Below are positions 1 through 9,996 of a DNA stretch of 58,215 bases, one piece after another. Source of the DNA: a virus; IMG/VR virus record IMGVR_UViG_3300005471_000017, positions 1-58,215 of that record. One strand, 5' to 3'. A program made the translations under genes and the position numbers. The notes beneath the pieces are model-generated. The model was not told the DNA's origin and ran no database searches. It worked only from the letters and a program-made list of their open reading frames with translations. Every line of letters begins with the position of its first letter. Positions within the stretch are counted from its first letter, which is position 1.

Positions 1-2514
1 GCCCGCCCTGCGCGGCGCGCCGGATCTTCGCTGGATGGCGCGTAATTCTCCCGGAACGCCGCCTCGCGGTTCTCGTTCGCCTTCGTCTGCGCCGCCTTAA
101 CATCGACATAGAACGGCCGTGGCGCAGAGCGGATGGCCGGCACGCCGTTGGCGTCCTCGTCGATCCACATCAGGTCGTACGACGGCGGCTTGCGGTCGCG
201 CGCCAGGTCGCCGAAGGTCGTCGGCCCCGAGCGGAGGATGATCTTGTCGAGGGGGATTTCCTTACCGGCAAGCTCGCGCACGGTCTGCTTGAGGTCGTCG
301 GTGAAATAATCCATGCTCGGCCTGCCGTCTGCTTTGGAAGCGATGGGCTTGTAATATGTCTCCGGCGGCTCGCGCATCAGGACTTGGCGCCCGGTGATGG
401 TGGACGTGCCATAGGTCTGCGAAAGCTGGTTCAGCGCGGCTTCCCTGGCCCATTTCTCGTTGCCGGTCTCGATGTAATGCATCCGGAACGCTTCGCGGTA
501 GGCTTCCTGCACCTCCGCGCGCTGACGATCAGAGGCAAAGCCGGGCGTCTGGAAATCGAACCACTTGTCGTGCTTGGCGACCACATCATCCACGCTCAGC
601 GTCTTGGCGAGCTTTTCGCCCTCGTCGGACAGCGCCTTCTTGGCCTTCTGGAATTCCGGGGTCTTGGTCTTCTCCACCTCGGCGATGGCGGTTTCGGGGG
701 AATAGCCCAGGTCCAGCACCAGCGTGTTGTAGCGGGTGGTGTCCTTCTTGAAGTCGTCGTCGATGCCGGCGGCGCCCGGCTGCTCGCGCATGATCCGGCC
801 GACCACCTGATAGGCGTAGGATTTCTGGCCGGGATTGCCATTCACGGCCATGCCGCGCAGTGTTTGCATGGCAGGCTGGGGGATGTAGGAGGTCTTGTCC
901 ACCAACTGCACGACGCCCTCGGCCGCCTCTGGCGTGGCGTTCTGGAGCGACGCGGCGAGCGGTATCGCGGTGTAGAGCCCATCGACCAGCTTCCGGTCCT
1001 CGCTGGAGCCGGGATCGACGGGGATGGCGCCGGAGAAGAGCGCATTGGCGCGGCGCTGTTTCTCCGCTTCCTCCTCCGCCTTGGCGAGGCGCGTCCTGGC
1101 CGAGTGAATCAGTTCCAGACGATCCGCGCCGCTGAGGTTCTTGTAGGGGCCGGCATAGGTCTCAGCCTTGCCGGGGAGCGTAGCGCCGCCGCCCTCGCCC
1201 GCCAGCGCGAGATTGAGCCGACCATAGGTGCGGGTGTCGTGCCCCTTCTGGCTGTAGACGCCCGAGCGGAGCGCGGAGCGGAAGTCGGTGCGCAGGTTGT
1301 CCCGGTCCGCTTCGGTCATATTGCGCAGGAACTTCGCCACGTCGCCGCCGGAAGCTTCGAAAGCCTGGGCGACACGCGCTTCATGGAGTCCGATGGAAGC
1401 GGGGCCGTATTGCACGAGCCGGTCGGCGAAATAGGCTTGCACGCGCGGATCGGTCGCGATCTCGTCGGAGACTCCGGCGTGCGTCAGATCCACGGTGACG
1501 CGCGGCAGCACGGTCTTGCCGTACCAGTCCATCTCAGCCTGATGCAGGCCCTCCGGGTCGGCGCGGGCGACTTCCTTCCAGCTTCGGTCGAATTCGGGGG
1601 TGCCCGGCTCGCCTTTGAGGCCGAGCGCCGCGCCATAGTCGCGGACAAACTCCTGCGCTGAGCCTCGGCCGCTGTTGAGCCCGAAATTGCCGTAGGAGCG
1701 CGATCCGTCTGTATCGTTTGCGATGCTGGAGACGCCCTTCATGGGATCGGTCTGGCCGGTCTCCAGGCGCCAGGAGATGGGGCGCGGCGCCTGGCTTCCT
1801 GTCGGGGCGCTGCTGCTCGGCTCAGCCTGGCCCTGGGGCGGCGAGCCGCTTTCAAGATCGCGGATGACGGTGCCCAGGTCCGCGCCGCGCTCGATCAGTC
1901 CCTTGACGTGTAGGTCTTCCAGCCGGCGGAGACCCTTGCGGCGCACCTCGTCCTTCTCGACGGGCGAGAGCCAGGGGTTCTGGGCGAGCATCGTGTCGAA
2001 CTCTTCCCGGCCGCGCTCGATGTTGCCGCTTTTGGCGAGATAGTTGTCGATATAGTCGTTGAGCTTGCCCGTGGCCTGGCGCTTCTGCTCCGTCCTGGCG
2101 AACACGGCGGCCGGCCAGTAAAGCTCCCGCTCAGCCTCCTGGACCTTGAGCTGGTATTTGCCGCGCAGATTCTGCGGCACGCCCTTCAGGAACTCGCCCG
2201 AGCGCTCCTGGTAGCCGGTGCGCCAGTCGTCGTCGAAGGTAACGGCCCTGTCCGGCGTCACCGACTGCATCTGGTCGTCGCGGTCGCGCTCCTGGTCGAA
2301 TTTGAATTGGCGGAAGCGCAGTTCGGCGTCATAATCCTGGGCGGCCTCCTGATGCTGGGCATAGGCGAGGCCCGATTCGCCCAGGTTCTGGATGCCCTTG
2401 CCGAACTGGATGACGCCCTTGGCGACGGCGGAGGTGTCAACGGAGGCGATGGGGCGGCCCGAGCGGGCCGACGGCATGGCTCCAAGGTCTTCTCGGCTCG
2501 GTAGTTTGGCCATT
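1..2514 (-). CDS. Internal virion protein with hydrolase-like domain (partial, C-terminus off the window)
   Basis: The frame is open from an ATG at 2514 to the first base, giving at least 838 residues; the C-terminus is missing. The N-terminal half is charged and rich in Gln, Glu and Arg (about residues 35-200), like podovirus internal or ejection proteins. Around residues 270-330 a SYGNFGLNS motif followed by a Trp- and Tyr-containing helical stretch resembles the peptidoglycan-cleaving or chitosanase-like module of some ejected proteins. That is family resemblance, and no catalytic residue is proven. It is the first of a leftward run with short gaps (4 bp to the next gene). It contains no D-T-G tripeptide, unlike several neighbouring tail proteins. 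A long antisense frame opposite it is a GC artefact. Confidence 0.75.
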
Positions 2515-2518
2515 CAGA

Positions 2519-3025
2519 TCACCCGTAATATGAGCCAGACGGCGCGTAGCTGGGCCTGCGGTACTTATCCGCCATCGAGGAAATGCCCCCCAGGATCGTC
2601 CCTGCGGCGCTGTAGGCAGCGCCCTGGCGGGCTGCCTTGCCTTCCATCCTCCGGCCCGCCGCCTGGGCCTCCAGGCCCTCTCTGCGCGATGCGCCGCCAT
2701 ACATGGCCATCTGCTCCTGCACCGTGCCGTATTTCGTGATCTCGTCGGCCAGGGCGAGGGCGGTCGGGTCGGTCGCGGAGAAACCGGACGCGGCGGAATT
2801 CGCTTGCAGCTCGGAGAGCGTGAGGTCTTTCTTGTGGCGTAGTTCGAGAGCGTCGCGCTGGGCGGCGGCTTGCTCCTCTTTCGCCTTAAGGTCCAGTTGT
2901 TGGGCCTCATAGTTCGCGCTCTGCTGCGCCGCCTTGCCAGCGGCGATCGTGCCCTGCGCCTGCACGGCGGCACCGAGGCCGCCGACCCCCATGCTGATCA
3001 GGGCAAGCGTTTCCAGTCCAGACAT
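2519..3025 (-). CDS. Small internal virion protein-like, 168 aa
   Basis: The ATG at 3025 follows a GGAGGG ribosome site; a longer frame exists upstream but overlaps the acetyltransferase-like gene. The N-terminus has a short hydrophobic Gly/Ala segment (residues 5-28). A long Gln/Ala/Glu-rich helix (30-75) follows, then a second Ala/Gly-rich stretch and a Tyr/Ser-rich tail. This is the usual make-up of the first internal or ejection protein of podoviruses, and it sits directly before the large ejection protein. The function is inferred from composition and position; I recognise no catalytic motif. Confidence 0.7.
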   Translation of the reverse strand: MSGLETLALISMGVGGLGAAVQAQGTIAAGKAAQQSANYEAQQLDLKAKEEQAAAQRDALELRHKKDLTLSELQANSAASGFSATDPTALALADEITKYGTVQEQMAMYGGASRREGLEAQAAGRRMEGKAARQGAAYSAAGTILGGISSMADKYRRPSYAPSGSYYG

Positions 3026-3029
3026 GCTG

Positions 3030-3392
3030 TCATGCCCTCCAGCGGAGAAGGTGCGGTGTTCGGGGATCGGTCTCGAAGCCGAGCGAGGCCAACCAGATGC
3101 CGGCTCTGGGTTCGGCTTCGTCTCGTTGGACGTAAATGAAGCGGACGCCATCGCGGCGCAGTTCGGCAAGGAACCGGATCGCGGCGCGGGCGATAGTGGT
3201 CTTGTATTGGCGGGCTTCGTCTTTAAGATCGACAAAGCCGAGCCACCGGGACTGCATGAACGCCACGCCGCCGAGGCCGAGGACTTCGCCGTCGATAACC
3301 AGCGCCATCGCGCGGATCGACGGCTTGCCCGGCATATTCGAGAAAGCGGCGATGTCGTCGGCGGACGCGGGCCTGACGAGGATGTTCGGCAT
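3030..3392 (-). CDS. GNAT-like acetyltransferase-fold phage protein, 120 aa
   Basis: The start is the ATG at 3392, which begins MPNILVRPAS and opens 12 bases after the tail gene stops. The pattern fits a compact GNAT fold: N-terminal beta strand, ASADDIAAF helix, IDGEVLGLGGVAF strands, then an AAIRFLAELRRDG helix and a strand with VQRD. Small GNAT-like proteins are common between the tail and ejection genes of podovirus-type prophages; their substrate is unknown. The canonical Q/RxxGxG/A acetyl-CoA loop is not clear, so an inactive or structural role is possible. Confidence 0.65.
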   Translation of the reverse strand: MPNILVRPASADDIAAFSNMPGKPSIRAMALVIDGEVLGLGGVAFMQSRWLGFVDLKDEARQYKTTIARAAIRFLAELRRDGVRFIYVQRDEAEPRAGIWLASLGFETDPRTPHLLRWRA

Positions 3393-3403
3393 TGCCGCGC
3401 GGG

Positions 3404-6400
3404 CTATTTTTCGCTGGTCACGATCGTCGGGACGGCGGCGAGCGCCGTCGCAGGCCGAGGTGATTTCCCAAACAAGACAAGCCTGGGATCGGTTTTCCAC
3501 GTGCTCGGCATCGGCACTGCGACCATATCAAGGGTCTCGAAGATATGGTCAGTGTCCACCGTCGCCCCGTCGATCTTCCTTGGCAGAGGATCAAGCGTGC
3601 CGGTGTCGCTCCCGAAGAAAATTCCCCGGCAATGAGTTTTGTATAAGATGAGCGAGACCTGCGGCGGTCTCTTCACCTGACCAAGCGCCGAGCCAAGTTC
3701 CGCCGCGTAAGCCATCTTGCTGCTGACCCATCTTGCGGTATAAGGAAGTCCGGCCACGGCGTGATGCACCGGCGCGGATAACGAAATGTCGCCGCCAGTG
3801 TCAACGGTGTACCGCGTCTGAACTCCGTTCACATCCGGCGACCGGTCCACCCCCGGAATAGACCCGGTGTCGTCGCTCCACACGACCAGGGATTCCCCGA
3901 CGAGATGCGTGGCGATGTCGGTGAGATTGGCCGTTCGCCCGGTATCCGTGAAGGCCCTCGCGCTGTCCATTAGGAAGCACAGCCCGCTGTCCCCGGTGCA
4001 CTCGCTCTCCAACGCCCATTTCTCAAGATAGCGGACATGATCGGTGCCATAGGCGCGTGATGGCGGCTGGAAGTTCGCCGTCCAGCGGGCAATGCCGACC
4101 GAGAGGCGGAATTCGTCGATCCAGCCAACCCATGGCGCGTTGGACGCGTCACCGCGACGGCCGATTGTAGGCGATCCGGACGCATTCGGGATGCTAGCGC
4201 TGAAGGACGTTGAACCTTCCAGAACCCCATCGACAAACAGCAGCAAAGTGTTCCCCGAGCGAACGGCAGCCATGTGATGCCAGCCGGTATTCAGAACATC
4301 AGTGAACTGGGTCGTGCCGCTGACAACGGTGAGGTTCGTCCCATCGCTGACGAAGAACCGCAGGACATTGCTGGAAGCGCGGTCGAGAAAGAACGATGTG
4401 TTGCTCCAGGGCGTTCCTAACCCATCTGTATGACCGCAGATGTCCGCGTCGGAACCGCCGGCTTTATTGCACCTAACCCAGAGGTCGATCGTGAAATCGC
4501 CGCTGCCGAGTGCGAAATCCGCGTGATCCGGGGTCGAGACCCAATCTCCAGTACCATCAAACAGCCCGGATGCGCCGCCAAACTTGCTCTGCGCCGTGTC
4601 GATCTGCGCATTTCCGGCCGCTGTCCAGGTACGAGCCGAGCCGCCTGCATTGACATCGGTGAAGGTCGTCGCAGCGTCGATGCCGTCGAAGTGCAGCAGC
4701 ACCTTGGTGTAACTGTCATTGCCCAGTGCGATGGTGCGGCGGATGTGGTAGAAAACCGCGTCTTCATTCGCGCCCGGCAGCACCGCGACGCGCTCGACGG
4801 CGGCCTCGGTGCCGGAATCACCTTCCCACATGGTCCAGCAGATGACTTCCTCGCCGGGCTCGTAGGTCAGAATGGCGACCCGGCCGTCTGCCAGAACGCA
4901 GTGGATGCGCGTGTCTGGCTGTCGCTGCACCGCGATCGACACCACGCCGGCCGCCAGCAGGTCCGGCACCAGCAGCGTCAGTTCGAACCCCTCGTAATCC
5001 CCAAAGGTCGCCCCCTGGCTGGACGGCCCGATCATGAACACGCGCTGCCCCGAGCGTTGTACCATGATGGCGCGGGCATCCAGATGCACGGCGCGCAGGT
5101 TGGCCGAGCCCTGCGTGGAGAATGCGCGGGCATTGGAATTGGTCGGCGTGACCGGTTCGTCCAGCGACGAGGAAGTCAGGGCGAGTTCCGCGCCGGCCGT
5201 CCCGATGATCATACGCAGCTTGCTGATCAGGTAGCGGATCGCATCGACCGGGCCCGAGCCGAGTGTGCGAATGATCGGACCGGCATCGCCCTCCGTAGTG
5301 TCGTCGAAGTTCTCGTAGTCGTCGGAGACGGAGAGGAACAAGCTGCCGCCGCTCGCATGGGCCAGACGCCCGCCATGCAGCGATACCGCCGTCGGGAAGC
5401 GCCTGGCGGCTGACCAGTAGCCCTGCTGCCAGTTGTCGGACGGCCCGGTGTCGGAGAAGCGTGACAGCACCTCGATGCCGACGGAGGTGTTGGAATTGTA
5501 ATCGGTGATGCGCGCGATGCCGGTGACGCCGCCGCCGCCATAGGTGGCATCCACGACAGCCACGCCAGAGGTGTAGCCGTTGCTGCCGGTTCCGGTGTCG
5601 GCAATTCGAGCGCGATACCAGACGGCCAGATTGTCGTCCTGATCGTCGATGGTCTTGGTAAACGTGCCTGTGTCAGAGGGGCTGATGAAGGATGTCGGCA
5701 CCGGCTTGAAGCCGATATCTTCGCCATCGATGGAACGCTCAATGGTGATCCGGCCCGCCCAGGCACCGGATACGGAGAACACAATGCGCCGCTCGCTGTT
5801 GGCGTCCGGCGTTCCGGTGTCCGAAATCCCGGTTACTTTGATCGGATCAGTATGCGCGCCGGCAGCGCCAAGCCGCCATTGCCCGCTCTGACCATCATGG
5901 AAAATGCGGATCAGCGCGCCCACATGATCGGACGTGAAGAATGGAACGTCGGATTCGAGCGTGGTGTTGCCGAAGAAGTGGCTCACCATCATCTTTGCGG
6001 AGGACGATGCCGCTGGCAGAAATGGCCCATTGTCGGGCGCATAATCCACGACAGACCACGACCGGCCGGTGCCGCGGCGCTCGATCTTCTGCTGCCTCAC
6101 GCCGTCGCAGTTTGCGTAGACCACATCAGCGGACTGATCATAGCGGACATTGCCAAGATCGCTCGATTGCCAGGGCGAGGCGACCTCCACCGTGCCGCTG
6201 TCGCCGATGGAGAGCACAGAGACGATCCGGTCCACCAGCGCATCGGATTGCAAGGTGATCCAGAAATTGCCGACCGGCGTCAGGGCAAGATTGTGATAGC
6301 CGGTGCCGAGCGCGGTCTCGGAGATGTAATCATCAGCCCCGTTGGTCGATCCGACGCGCAGCGTAACTGGTCCCCGTTCCACCGTGATGGCCAGCGAATG

Positions 6401-7447
6401 CTCCGTGCCGGTGTCGCTGATCATCACGCGTTTCACGGCCTTGGCGCGGGAACCGATCGCCGTCGAGTTGAGAATTCGCCGACCGCCCTGCAGCTTGACC
6501 TGCTGTGCCGCGGCGGCGGTGAACATCTCAATTTCGTTGATGATCAGTTCGCCAGATGCATCGCCGGCGCCGGTATCGACAGCGGTGAAAAACAGCCGCC
6601 AATGGCGCCGCGCCTCAATCGTGCCGGTATCAGCCGCGGGAAGTTCATAGCTGCGCTTTTCCGAGATGGCCCAATCCTGCTGGGCGCTGCGCTGATCCTC
6701 CAGCGTCCATTTGCCGGTGTCAGTGGCAAATGTCCCGGTGTCGAAATTTCCCGTGATCAAGCGCCAACTCTTCGGGGCGTTGTCGAGCCTGCTCCCGGAG
6801 GTATCGACGCGGATGGAATAGGATGTGATTGCGCGCCTGGCACCAGTGTCACCCCCGCCAGTGTCGAAATTGACATTCCACCAGCTCGGCAAGGTTCCGC
6901 CTTCAAACGAGCCAGTGTCTATCCACCGCGTGACAATGTTGTCATCAGCCGCCAGCCACCCGTACCCACCGTTTGCGATGCCAGCAACGTTCTCGGATGA
7001 TACCGTGATCTTCACGCCATTGGTGGTCTGACCCGTCATTGTCGGGATGACATCGACCGCCGCCGTGGCGAACGCGCCGCCGGTGGAGGCGTTCGACCAG
7101 CCCGTGTCGGTAATGCTGACCGTGGTGTCGACCGGCGGGCGCTCCAGCAGTTCCAGCGCGTGCGCGTCATCTCCCAGCCAGACGCGCATTTTCTCATGCG
7201 TCAGTTCGAGGAGGGCGACGTCGTCGGTGGAGGCGACAAATTCGATCCATTCGGCACCGGTGTCGTTGAGTGATGAGCCGAAATATTTCGTGCCGGGGCG
7301 GATCGACATACTTCCCTGGGTCGAGGCGATCCAGTTCGTCATGACCTCGGCGGACAAGCGCGTGCGGTCTAGATCGACACGCGCGAGCGCCTTGGGCGAC
7401 AACAATCCCCGATTGAAACTAACGAATGGTACGTTCTGGCGGGCCAA
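3404..7447 (-). CDS. Large tail/stabilisation protein with LamG domain and D-T/S-G repeats, 1347 aa
   Basis: The N-terminus (FNRGLLSPKA, then IRPGTKYFG) is typical of podovirus tail or stabilisation proteins that follow the tail-tube gene. A discoidin-like beta region lies at about 150-300. A concanavalin/LamG-type domain lies at about 900-1130 (SGDFTIDLWVR, then WHHMAAVRSGNTLLLFVDG), a likely surface-binding module inserted in the loop region. The C-terminal 200 residues return to the family core (VGLPYTA-like segment; PRPATALAAV near the end). I count 18 D-T-G and 3 D-S-G tripeptides, none inside the LamG domain or the stretch before it. Codons vary between copies. The start is the only ATG near the upstream stop, 6 bp away. 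Confidence 0.85.
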   Translation of the reverse strand: MARQNVPFVSFNRGLLSPKALARVDLDRTRLSAEVMTNWIASTQGSMSIRPGTKYFGSSLNDTGAEWIEFVASTDDVALLELTHEKMRVWLGDDAHALELLERPPVDTTVSITDTGWSNASTGGAFATAAVDVIPTMTGQTTNGVKITVSSENVAGIANGGYGWLAADDNIVTRWIDTGSFEGGTLPSWWNVNFDTGGGDTGARRAITSYSIRVDTSGSRLDNAPKSWRLITGNFDTGTFATDTGKWTLEDQRSAQQDWAISEKRSYELPAADTGTIEARRHWRLFFTAVDTGAGDASGELIINEIEMFTAAAAQQVKLQGGRRILNSTAIGSRAKAVKRVMISDTGTEHSLAITVERGPVTLRVGSTNGADDYISETALGTGYHNLALTPVGNFWITLQSDALVDRIVSVLSIGDSGTVEVASPWQSSDLGNVRYDQSADVVYANCDGVRQQKIERRGTGRSWSVVDYAPDNGPFLPAASSSAKMMVSHFFGNTTLESDVPFFTSDHVGALIRIFHDGQSGQWRLGAAGAHTDPIKVTGISDTGTPDANSERRIVFSVSGAWAGRITIERSIDGEDIGFKPVPTSFISPSDTGTFTKTIDDQDDNLAVWYRARIADTGTGSNGYTSGVAVVDATYGGGGVTGIARITDYNSNTSVGIEVLSRFSDTGPSDNWQQGYWSAARRFPTAVSLHGGRLAHASGGSLFLSVSDDYENFDDTTEGDAGPIIRTLGSGPVDAIRYLISKLRMIIGTAGAELALTSSSLDEPVTPTNSNARAFSTQGSANLRAVHLDARAIMVQRSGQRVFMIGPSSQGATFGDYEGFELTLLVPDLLAAGVVSIAVQRQPDTRIHCVLADGRVAILTYEPGEEVICWTMWEGDSGTEAAVERVAVLPGANEDAVFYHIRRTIALGNDSYTKVLLHFDGIDAATTFTDVNAGGSARTWTAAGNAQIDTAQSKFGGASGLFDGTGDWVSTPDHADFALGSGDFTIDLWVRCNKAGGSDADICGHTDGLGTPWSNTSFFLDRASSNVLRFFVSDGTNLTVVSGTTQFTDVLNTGWHHMAAVRSGNTLLLFVDGVLEGSTSFSASIPNASGSPTIGRRGDASNAPWVGWIDEFRLSVGIARWTANFQPPSRAYGTDHVRYLEKWALESECTGDSGLCFLMDSARAFTDTGRTANLTDIATHLVGESLVVWSDDTGSIPGVDRSPDVNGVQTRYTVDTGGDISLSAPVHHAVAGLPYTARWVSSKMAYAAELGSALGQVKRPPQVSLILYKTHCRGIFFGSDTGTLDPLPRKIDGATVDTDHIFETLDMVAVPMPSTWKTDPRLVLFGKSPRPATALAAVPTIVTSEK

Positions 7448-7453
7448 GGTCGA

Positions 7454-8098
7454 TCACCCTGTGAGAGAGCCGCGTGAACCGCGATCGCCGCGGCCGAGCC
7501 TTCCGCCGCGCGCCATCGTCCATGAGCCGGGGGGAGGAAATTTCGTCCCCTCGTTCATGGCGTCCTTGTTCTTGGCATTCTTGCGGGCCGCGTCGCGCTT
7601 CTTGCGGATCTCATCCCTCAGGGAAGAGTTCTGCGTGATGCGCATGCAGCACCGCTCAGCAAGCTCAAGCTCAACATAGCGCGTGAACAACGCCGTCCAC
7701 CGGCCGAGATCCAGCCCCATCCCGGTGTCATTGCTGACATATTTGACGTAGATGGGACTCCTGTCGGTAGACCAGTAGCCGACGACATCCTCGTAATCGA
7801 GGAGCGGGAACTCAAAATGATCATCCTCGGAGAGGAATATCGTGTTCACCCAGTCGGACGGCTTGGCGAAGACCTTCGAATATCCGAAGGCGACATTTGC
7901 GGAAACGCCCGTGTCCGCATCTGCCCGGATGGTTTCCGTGGCAAAATTCCATGAGGCTTCCGCGAGGCAATCCGCGACCGTGCGGTCCCAGCGCTGTTTG
8001 AGAGTGCGGGCAGCCTCTACGGCTTCCCCGGTGTCCTCAATCGGCCCGTTACCGAGTTCGGCCAGAGATTCGTTGAAGACGCTGAGTTTGGTCGCCAT
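7454..8098 (-). CDS. Tail tubular protein A-like (head-tail adaptor), 214 aa
   Basis: Length and pattern match the T7 gp11-type tail tube family: LSVFNESLAELG at the start, WDRTVADCLAEASWNFA near residue 40, FGYSKVFAKPSDWV near 80, and RYVELELAERCCMRIT near 145. A basic Gly/Arg-rich tail (RGGRLGRGDRGSRGS) ends the protein. It would form the ring between portal and distal tail. It carries three D-T-G tripeptides. The next gene starts 6 bp downstream, so the two are probably co-translated. Confidence 0.85.
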   Translation of the reverse strand: MATKLSVFNESLAELGNGPIEDTGEAVEAARTLKQRWDRTVADCLAEASWNFATETIRADADTGVSANVAFGYSKVFAKPSDWVNTIFLSEDDHFEFPLLDYEDVVGYWSTDRSPIYVKYVSNDTGMGLDLGRWTALFTRYVELELAERCCMRITQNSSLRDEIRKKRDAARKNAKNKDAMNEGTKFPPPGSWTMARGGRLGRGDRGSRGSLTG

Positions 8099-8113
8099 GA
8101 CGATCCTCGCTGA

Positions 8114-8605
8114 TCAGTCTTCCTTGGCCGGGGCGGGCACCGGATCGACCCAGGCCTTCTTCGTCTTCAGATCGATCGGACGGGCCTCGCCGGTCTTCAG
8201 GTCAATGCTCGGGCCGATGCAGTCGAGTTCGAGGCCGCAGGGATTGTTGACCTTGTCGCGGACCACCTTCCGGATGCGCAGATGCGCCAGATAGGAGCTA
8301 TCCTCAGTATCGAGGATGATCAGCGAGCCGACGCCGTCCTTGAGGTTGCGCGTGTTCAGCGCATCCCTGGCGACGATGCCCGCCACATTGTTCCAGGCGA
8401 TCGGCGCCATGACTTCGGCGAAGGTCATGCCGGCGGGCGCGGTAAGAGTCATGATTTCCCGGTCGCCATAGCCGAGGGATTTCAGGGCGCTGGGGCCGAA
8501 TTTCTTGACCTGCACCTCGCGAAGGGGCTGGGAGGGCTTGGCATTCGCGGCGGCGGGCGCAGCGGGGGACTTCGCGGCCTTTTGGGCAACTGCGGCTTCG
8601 GACAT
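8114..8605 (-). CDS. Phage structural-region protein of unknown function, 163 aa
   Basis: The ATG at 8605 starts an Ala/Pro/Lys-rich N-terminus of about 30 residues, which looks disordered. A folded part follows (KFGPSALKSLGYGDREIMTL onward) with alternating strands and helices. The C-terminus is again Pro- and Lys-rich. I do not recognise the family. Its place between capsid and tail-tube genes suggests a head decoration or connector role, which is inference only. A longer frame reaching back to 8815 overlaps the preceding gene and has no credible start. Confidence 0.6.
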   Translation of the reverse strand: MSEAAVAQKAAKSPAAPAAANAKPSQPLREVQVKKFGPSALKSLGYGDREIMTLTAPAGMTFAEVMAPIAWNNVAGIVARDALNTRNLKDGVGSLIILDTEDSSYLAHLRIRKVVRDKVNNPCGLELDCIGPSIDLKTGEARPIDLKTKKAWVDPVPAPAKED

Positions 8606-8666
8606 ATGGATTTCCTTGATTGAGGTGGGAGGGGCGGCCCGGAAGCCGCCCCATGATACACTACGC

Positions 8667-8954
8667 CTAGCCGGTATCGCCGAGCACGGTCTGCGGACCG
8701 ACAGTGCCCTGAGTGGCACCCGTATCCTGGACCGAAGCGAACGCCGCGCCCCACACCATGTGGTTGGTGTAGCCGTTATTGGCGGAGATGAAGATGAAAT
8801 CTCCGGTGTCCACACCCATCAGCGAGGCGTCGGTGAAGAACCCGGCCACATCGGCCACATCGGCGATGGCGCCGGTGTCGTGATAGTGCCACGTCTTCCC
8901 GCCGGTGATGCCCTGGGCGATGAGCTTCAGGCGATCTTTGCTATAGGACGTCAT
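8667..8954 (-). CDS. Small structural protein, 95 aa, ending in D-T-G
   Basis: A strong ribosome site (AAGGAGGG) precedes the ATG at 8954. The protein is beta-rich: LIAQGITGGKTWHYHDTG at the N-terminus, then GDFIFISANNG, then VQDTGATQG. This is the layout of small podovirus head or decoration proteins found next to the capsid gene. Four of its 95 residue positions begin D-T-G, and the last three residues are D-T-G. It lies 13 bp after the capsid stop. Confidence 0.75.
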   Translation of the reverse strand: MTSYSKDRLKLIAQGITGGKTWHYHDTGAIADVADVAGFFTDASLMGVDTGDFIFISANNGYTNHMVWGAAFASVQDTGATQGTVGPQTVLGDTG

Positions 8955-8967
8955 GGTTCAGCCCTCC

Positions 8968-9801
8968 TTAGATAGCCGAAGCGTCATGCAGGAACTGCAC
9001 GAGGCCCGATTGCTGGAGGAGTTTCGCACCGGTGAACGACGACGCGCGGGCATAGGAATAATCCTGCTCGTCATTGTAGCCGATGGCCGTGTTGAGGCCC
9101 TCGCCGGAGTCGAATGCACTTCCGATCGCATCCTGGTGATAGAAGTAGCACTTCTCCGAGGCGGTCCCGACGCCGGTCAGGTTGGGGTGAAAGATCCAGT
9201 TGAACCCTGCCCAACGCATCACGCGGCGGGCTGGACCAACCAGCATCTTCATGTCGACATAGTCGATCTTGGTGGCCTCCGGGATCTGCATGATGTAGCC
9301 GCGAATGGCCGGGCTGGCGACAGCCCACATCTTTTCGATCTCGTCGAACGGCACCTCATTCTCGCCCAAGGTCGTGATCGCTTTCGCGGCAACCCCGAGA
9401 GAGAAGGTCGCGGCCGCGCCGAGGTTGTTGGTCGCCGTATCGAGCTGTTCGATAATGTCAGCATCGATGCGGCGATTGAGAACCTTGCGGGTCGTCTCCT
9501 GCATCAGGCGCTTTTGATCGCCCTGAGACTGGAAGATGTTGAACCGAGTCTTACGAACGAGATCGTGCCACTCGGTTAGGGTTGCGGTCGGCTGAGCCAT
9601 GCTGTCGGCGCGAGCCGGGATCAGACCGTTGATACCGCGAGTGACGGCGGCAGCGCCGCCGGAACCGGCGACCAGGAACGTCGCCTGGTTGCCACGAATG
9701 ACGGCCTCAGTAACCGTCGTCTGCCGCAGCCAGCTCATACCTTCTTCGAAGGTCTCCACAAGCTGACTGCGGTATTGAATCTGAGGAGCAGATTCGGCCA
9801 T
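8968..9801 (-). CDS. Major capsid protein, 277 aa
   Basis: A strong AAGAGGTG ribosome site precedes the ATG at 9801. The protein follows the scaffold gene and precedes small structural genes, as in podovirus capsid modules. Visible family features are a helical N-terminus, a DLVRKTRFNIFQSQG segment near residue 85, a RIDADIIEQLDTATNN helix near 115, MRWAGFNWIFHPNLTGVG near 195, and a C-terminal QQSGLVQFLHDA. HK97-fold capsid identity rests on order and resemblance; a search would be decisive. The 195-base gap upstream (9802-9996) holds a small stem (GTCCA/TGGAC at its right end) and no gene; a capsid promoter there is possible but not seen clearly. Confidence 0.85.
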   Translation of the reverse strand: MAESAPQIQYRSQLVETFEEGMSWLRQTTVTEAVIRGNQATFLVAGSGGAAAVTRGINGLIPARADSMAQPTATLTEWHDLVRKTRFNIFQSQGDQKRLMQETTRKVLNRRIDADIIEQLDTATNNLGAAATFSLGVAAKAITTLGENEVPFDEIEKMWAVASPAIRGYIMQIPEATKIDYVDMKMLVGPARRVMRWAGFNWIFHPNLTGVGTASEKCYFYHQDAIGSAFDSGEGLNTAIGYNDEQDYSYARASSFTGAKLLQQSGLVQFLHDASAI

Positions 9802-9996
9802 GTAATTGGCACCTCTTGTTAAATTGCGAGATGCCGTCCGTTCCGGTTGTCTCCTTCCGATGCAGCCGCGGGTTGTCCCATTGCGAGAACGGGCGCCGTT
9901 CCTACATCCAAGAGCGCGTCAGTGACGGTGGGTTTGGGTGACTGCCTACTCGGCGCCGGCGAACCGGGTTGTCCAAGCCTGGACAGTCATGAAGAC

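Noticed and set aside
384-1661. 425-codon plus-strand frame near the left end
   Set aside because: Antisense to the ejection-protein gene, which is open to the window edge and has a sensible protein; GC-rich third positions create the shadow.
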